NCBI GenBank assembly: GCA_036398095.1
Contig: DASWHR010000062.1
Location: 1-13,837, forward strand
Length of the DNA: 13,837 nucleotides
Direction of reading: 5' to 3'
From: DASWHR01 sp036398095
Lineage (GTDB): Bacteria; Actinomycetota; AC-67
The notes beneath the pieces are model-generated. The model was given only the letters and a program-made list of their open reading frames with translations. It was not told where the DNA came from and ran no database searches. This document shows, in pieces, positions 11,838-13,837 of this stretch. Position 1 is the first letter of the stretch, and every line of letters begins with the position of its first letter. The translations under genes and the position numbers were made by a program.

Positions 11838-13837
11838 GATCGAAGGCTTCACCGCCTTCAAGCAACCGGAGGTCGTCGACTTCGACGGCTGCGATTTCTT
11901 CGCGCTGTGCGGCCCGACCGGCGCGGGCAAATCCAGCATCATCGACGCGATCGCCTTCGCGCTCTACGGCGCGATCCCGCGCCTCGACCGCAACGACGTC
12001 CGCAGCCTTGTGTCGCAAGGGCTGCTCGAATGCAAGGTCCGGCTCGACTTCACCATCGGCGAGGCGCCCTACACGGCCGTGCGGGTCGTCGCGCGAACCA
12101 AGTCCGGCGCGACCACGCGCGAGGCGCGCCTGGAACGCGCCGGCGAAACGCTCGCCGGCGACGCCAAAGCCGTCAGCGCCAAAGTCGAAGAGCTGATCGG
12201 GCTGACCTTCGAGCAGTTCACGAAATGCGTCGTGCTGCCGCAAGGCGAATTCGCGCGTTTCCTGCACGACAAGCCCGCCGACCGGCAGGACCTGCTCGTC
12301 AAGCTCCTCGGCTACGAGCTCTACGAGCGAATGGGCCGCCGCGCAAACGAACTTGCGCGCGACGCGGGCGGCCGCGCCGAATGGCTGCAGAAACGGCTCG
12401 ACGACGAGTTCACCTTCGCCACCGCGGAATCCCGCGCGGCATCGGCCGAGCGGCTGGGTGTACTGGAAGCGCTGCGTGCCCGAATCGAACAGGCACAACC
12501 GGAAATCGAAGCGCTCGACGCGGACGCCAAAGACGCCAAGGCCGAAGCGACCGCCGCCCGCGCGCGGCTGGACCGGCTCGCGAAAGTGTCGGTGCCCGAC
12601 GGGATCGGCGAGCTGGCCGGAGCCGTCGGACGTGCACGCGACGCGCGCGAGGCCGCCGACGCGGACGCCGAACACGCCGATGCGGCTCGCCGCGATGCCG
12701 AAGCCGCGCTCGAAGCGCTCCCGCCGCGGGCGACGCTCGAAATCGCCCGGCACGCGCACGCCGACCGTGCCACGTGCGAAACGCAACGGACGCAGGCTTT
12801 GGCTGCCTTGGAGTCTTTGGGGCGGGTTGCGGCCGAAGCGGCCGTCGCGTGCGAGGCGGCGTCCGCGGCGGTCGATGCCGCCGAAGCCGCGCTCGAAGCC
12901 GCGCGCATCGAGCATCGCGCGCACGACCTCGCCCGAACGCTCGTCGCCGGCGAACCGTGTCCGGTCTGCCGCCAGACGGTGACCACGGTCCCCGGCGAGC
13001 GCGTGCCCGGCGACGTCCACGACGCCGAGCGGGCGCTCAAAGGCGCTCGCGGCGCCCGCGACGATGCCGACCGCGCGCGACGAAAAGCCGCCGAAGACAA
13101 CACGCGCGCCGAAGTCACGGCCGACACGCTCACCAAGGAGCTCGACGAACTCGCGCGCCGCGTCGCCGACCATCCCGATCCCGGCCAGCTCGACGCCGCG
13201 CTCGCGCAGCTCGACGCGGCCGAGCAAGCCGCCGCCGCCGCGCGCCGCGCCGGCGAAGCCGCGCGCCGGACCGCCACCGACTCCCAGCGCCGGCTCGACG
13301 GCGCGCAACGCGCCGAGCAGGACGCGCGCAAGGGCTTCGACGCGGTTCGCGACTCGCTCGCCGATCTGACGCCGCCGCCCGCCGCGCGCGAAGATTTGGC
13401 GGCCGACTGGCACGCGCTTGCGGAGTGGGCGGCCCGGCACCACGCCGCCCAGGTCGCCGCGGCCGACGCCGCCGACCGGCGCGTCGAGGAGATCCTCGAA
13501 CGCCGCCGGCAGCGTGCCAACGAGCTGGTCGCCGCCGCGCGCGACGCGGGAGTGGACGTCCCGCCCGGCGCGCGGCTCGGCGAAGCCTGCATGCAAGCCT
13601 TCGTCGAGCAACGTGCCGTCGTCGAACGGATCGACGCCGCGCTCGAAGAGATCAAGATCGTCGACAAGGACCGCAAAGCCGCCGAGGAAGAGCAGGCGGT
13701 CGCCTCCACGCTCGGGCGGCACCTGTCGGCCAGCAACTTCGAAAAGTGGCTGCTCGACGAAGCGATGGAGCGGCTCGTCGCCAGCGCATCGCGCGCGCTG
13801 CGCGAACTGTCGTCCGGGACGTACTCGCTCGCGGTCG
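11818..13837 (+). CDS. sbcC: SbcC (Rad50-like SMC ATPase), partial at C-terminus
   Basis: My translation gives 673 residues before the window ends. The ATPase half of SbcCD binds DNA ends, tethers them and controls the SbcD nuclease. The N-lobe has Walker A GPTGAGKSS (32-40) and the Q-loop CVVLPQGEFARFL (136-148). Coiled coils follow, rich in Ala, Glu and Arg, with the zinc hook CPVC (C381, C384) inside VAGEPCPVCRQ. The returning coil leads to SNFEKWLLDEAMERLVASAS (639-658) and LRELSSGTYSL, the conserved start of the C-lobe. The signature and Walker B motifs lie beyond the window. The hook at 381, against about 500 in E. coli SbcC (1048 residues), points to a short coil and an estimated total near 800. 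The ATG at 11818 overlaps sbcD by 20 nt. Confidence 0.95.
   Translation, partial: MRPTRLEIEGFTAFKQPEVVDFDGCDFFALCGPTGAGKSSIIDAIAFALYGAIPRLDRNDVRSLVSQGLLECKVRLDFTIGEAPYTAVRVVARTKSGATTREARLERAGETLAGDAKAVSAKVEELIGLTFEQFTKCVVLPQGEFARFLHDKPADRQDLLVKLLGYELYERMGRRANELARDAGGRAEWLQKRLDDEFTFATAESRAASAERLGVLEALRARIEQAQPEIEALDADAKDAKAEATAARARLDRLAKVSVPDGIGELAGAVGRARDAREAADADAEHADAARRDAEAALEALPPRATLEIARHAHADRATCETQRTQALAALESLGRVAAEAAVACEAASAAVDAAEAALEAARIEHRAHDLARTLVAGEPCPVCRQTVTTVPGERVPGDVHDAERALKGARGARDDADRARRKAAEDNTRAEVTADTLTKELDELARRVADHPDPGQLDAALAQLDAAEQAAAAARRAGEAARRTATDSQRRLDGAQRAEQDARKGFDAVRDSLADLTPPPAAREDLAADWHALAEWAARHHAAQVAAADAADRRVEEILERRRQRANELVAAARDAGVDVPPGARLGEACMQAFVEQRAVVERIDAALEEIKIVDKDRKAAEEEQAVASTLGRHLSASNFEKWLLDEAMERLVASASRALRELSSGTYSLAV

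Noticed and set aside
12796..12831. Patch of TTG, GCT, TCT and GTT codons inside sbcC, unlike the surrounding GCC/CTC use
   Set aside because: It covers about a dozen codons in a coiled-coil region under weak constraint. It is too short to argue for transfer or a hidden element.
11104..13722. 872-codon minus frame opposite sbcD and sbcC
   Set aside because: The plus strand encodes SbcC with Walker A, Q-loop and zinc hook over the same stretch. The minus frame is a GC-driven shadow.

Overview
This is a GC-rich bacterial chromosomal segment with tightly packed genes and strongly GC-biased third codon positions. I see no phage, transposon, CRISPR, rRNA or tRNA sequence. Starts are of two kinds. 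Some genes have GGAGG-type ribosome sites 5-8 nt upstream. Others have no ribosome site but a TANNNT -10 box about 8-11 nt before the start, which suggests leaderless mRNAs. This mix occurs in Actinomycetota and in GC-rich lineages such as Deinococcota, Chloroflexota, Eremiobacterota and Dormibacterota. I cannot place the phylum from the sequence alone.

Left part (1-5129): a glycerol-3-phosphate dehydrogenase (minus strand, C-terminus cut by the window edge) diverges from a compact catabolic operon. The operon encodes an M24 aminopeptidase, an acyl-CoA dehydrogenase and a YtcJ-type amidohydrolase. The two divergent starts are about 21 nt apart and seem to share one symmetrical -10 element (TATCATA/TATGATA), a good candidate for a bidirectional leaderless promoter.

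Middle part (5126-8543): a 53-residue minus-strand small ORF with an excellent ribosome site overlaps the amidohydrolase stop tail to tail. A structured intergenic stretch follows, with several inverted repeats and an exact DnaA-box sequence. Then come an EVE-domain protein (minus), an exported S15/CocE-type serine hydrolase (plus), a convergent gap with an 8-bp inverted repeat, a small four-helix membrane protein (minus), and a strong hairpin terminator.

Right part (8544-13837): a 64-residue CxxC/CxxH zinc-ribbon-like protein diverges from a DNA-end-processing operon. That operon is a HerA-like ATPase, SbcD (Mre11) and SbcC (Rad50), joined by a GTGA overlap and a 20-nt overlap; sbcC runs off the window. 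It is a bacterial counterpart of the archaeal HerA-Mre11-Rad50 cluster, with no NurA visible here. Two points stand out. The ATPase has a non-canonical Walker A motif (GVATKT). A possible 23-codon leaderless leader ORF also ends in a GTGA overlap with the herA start.
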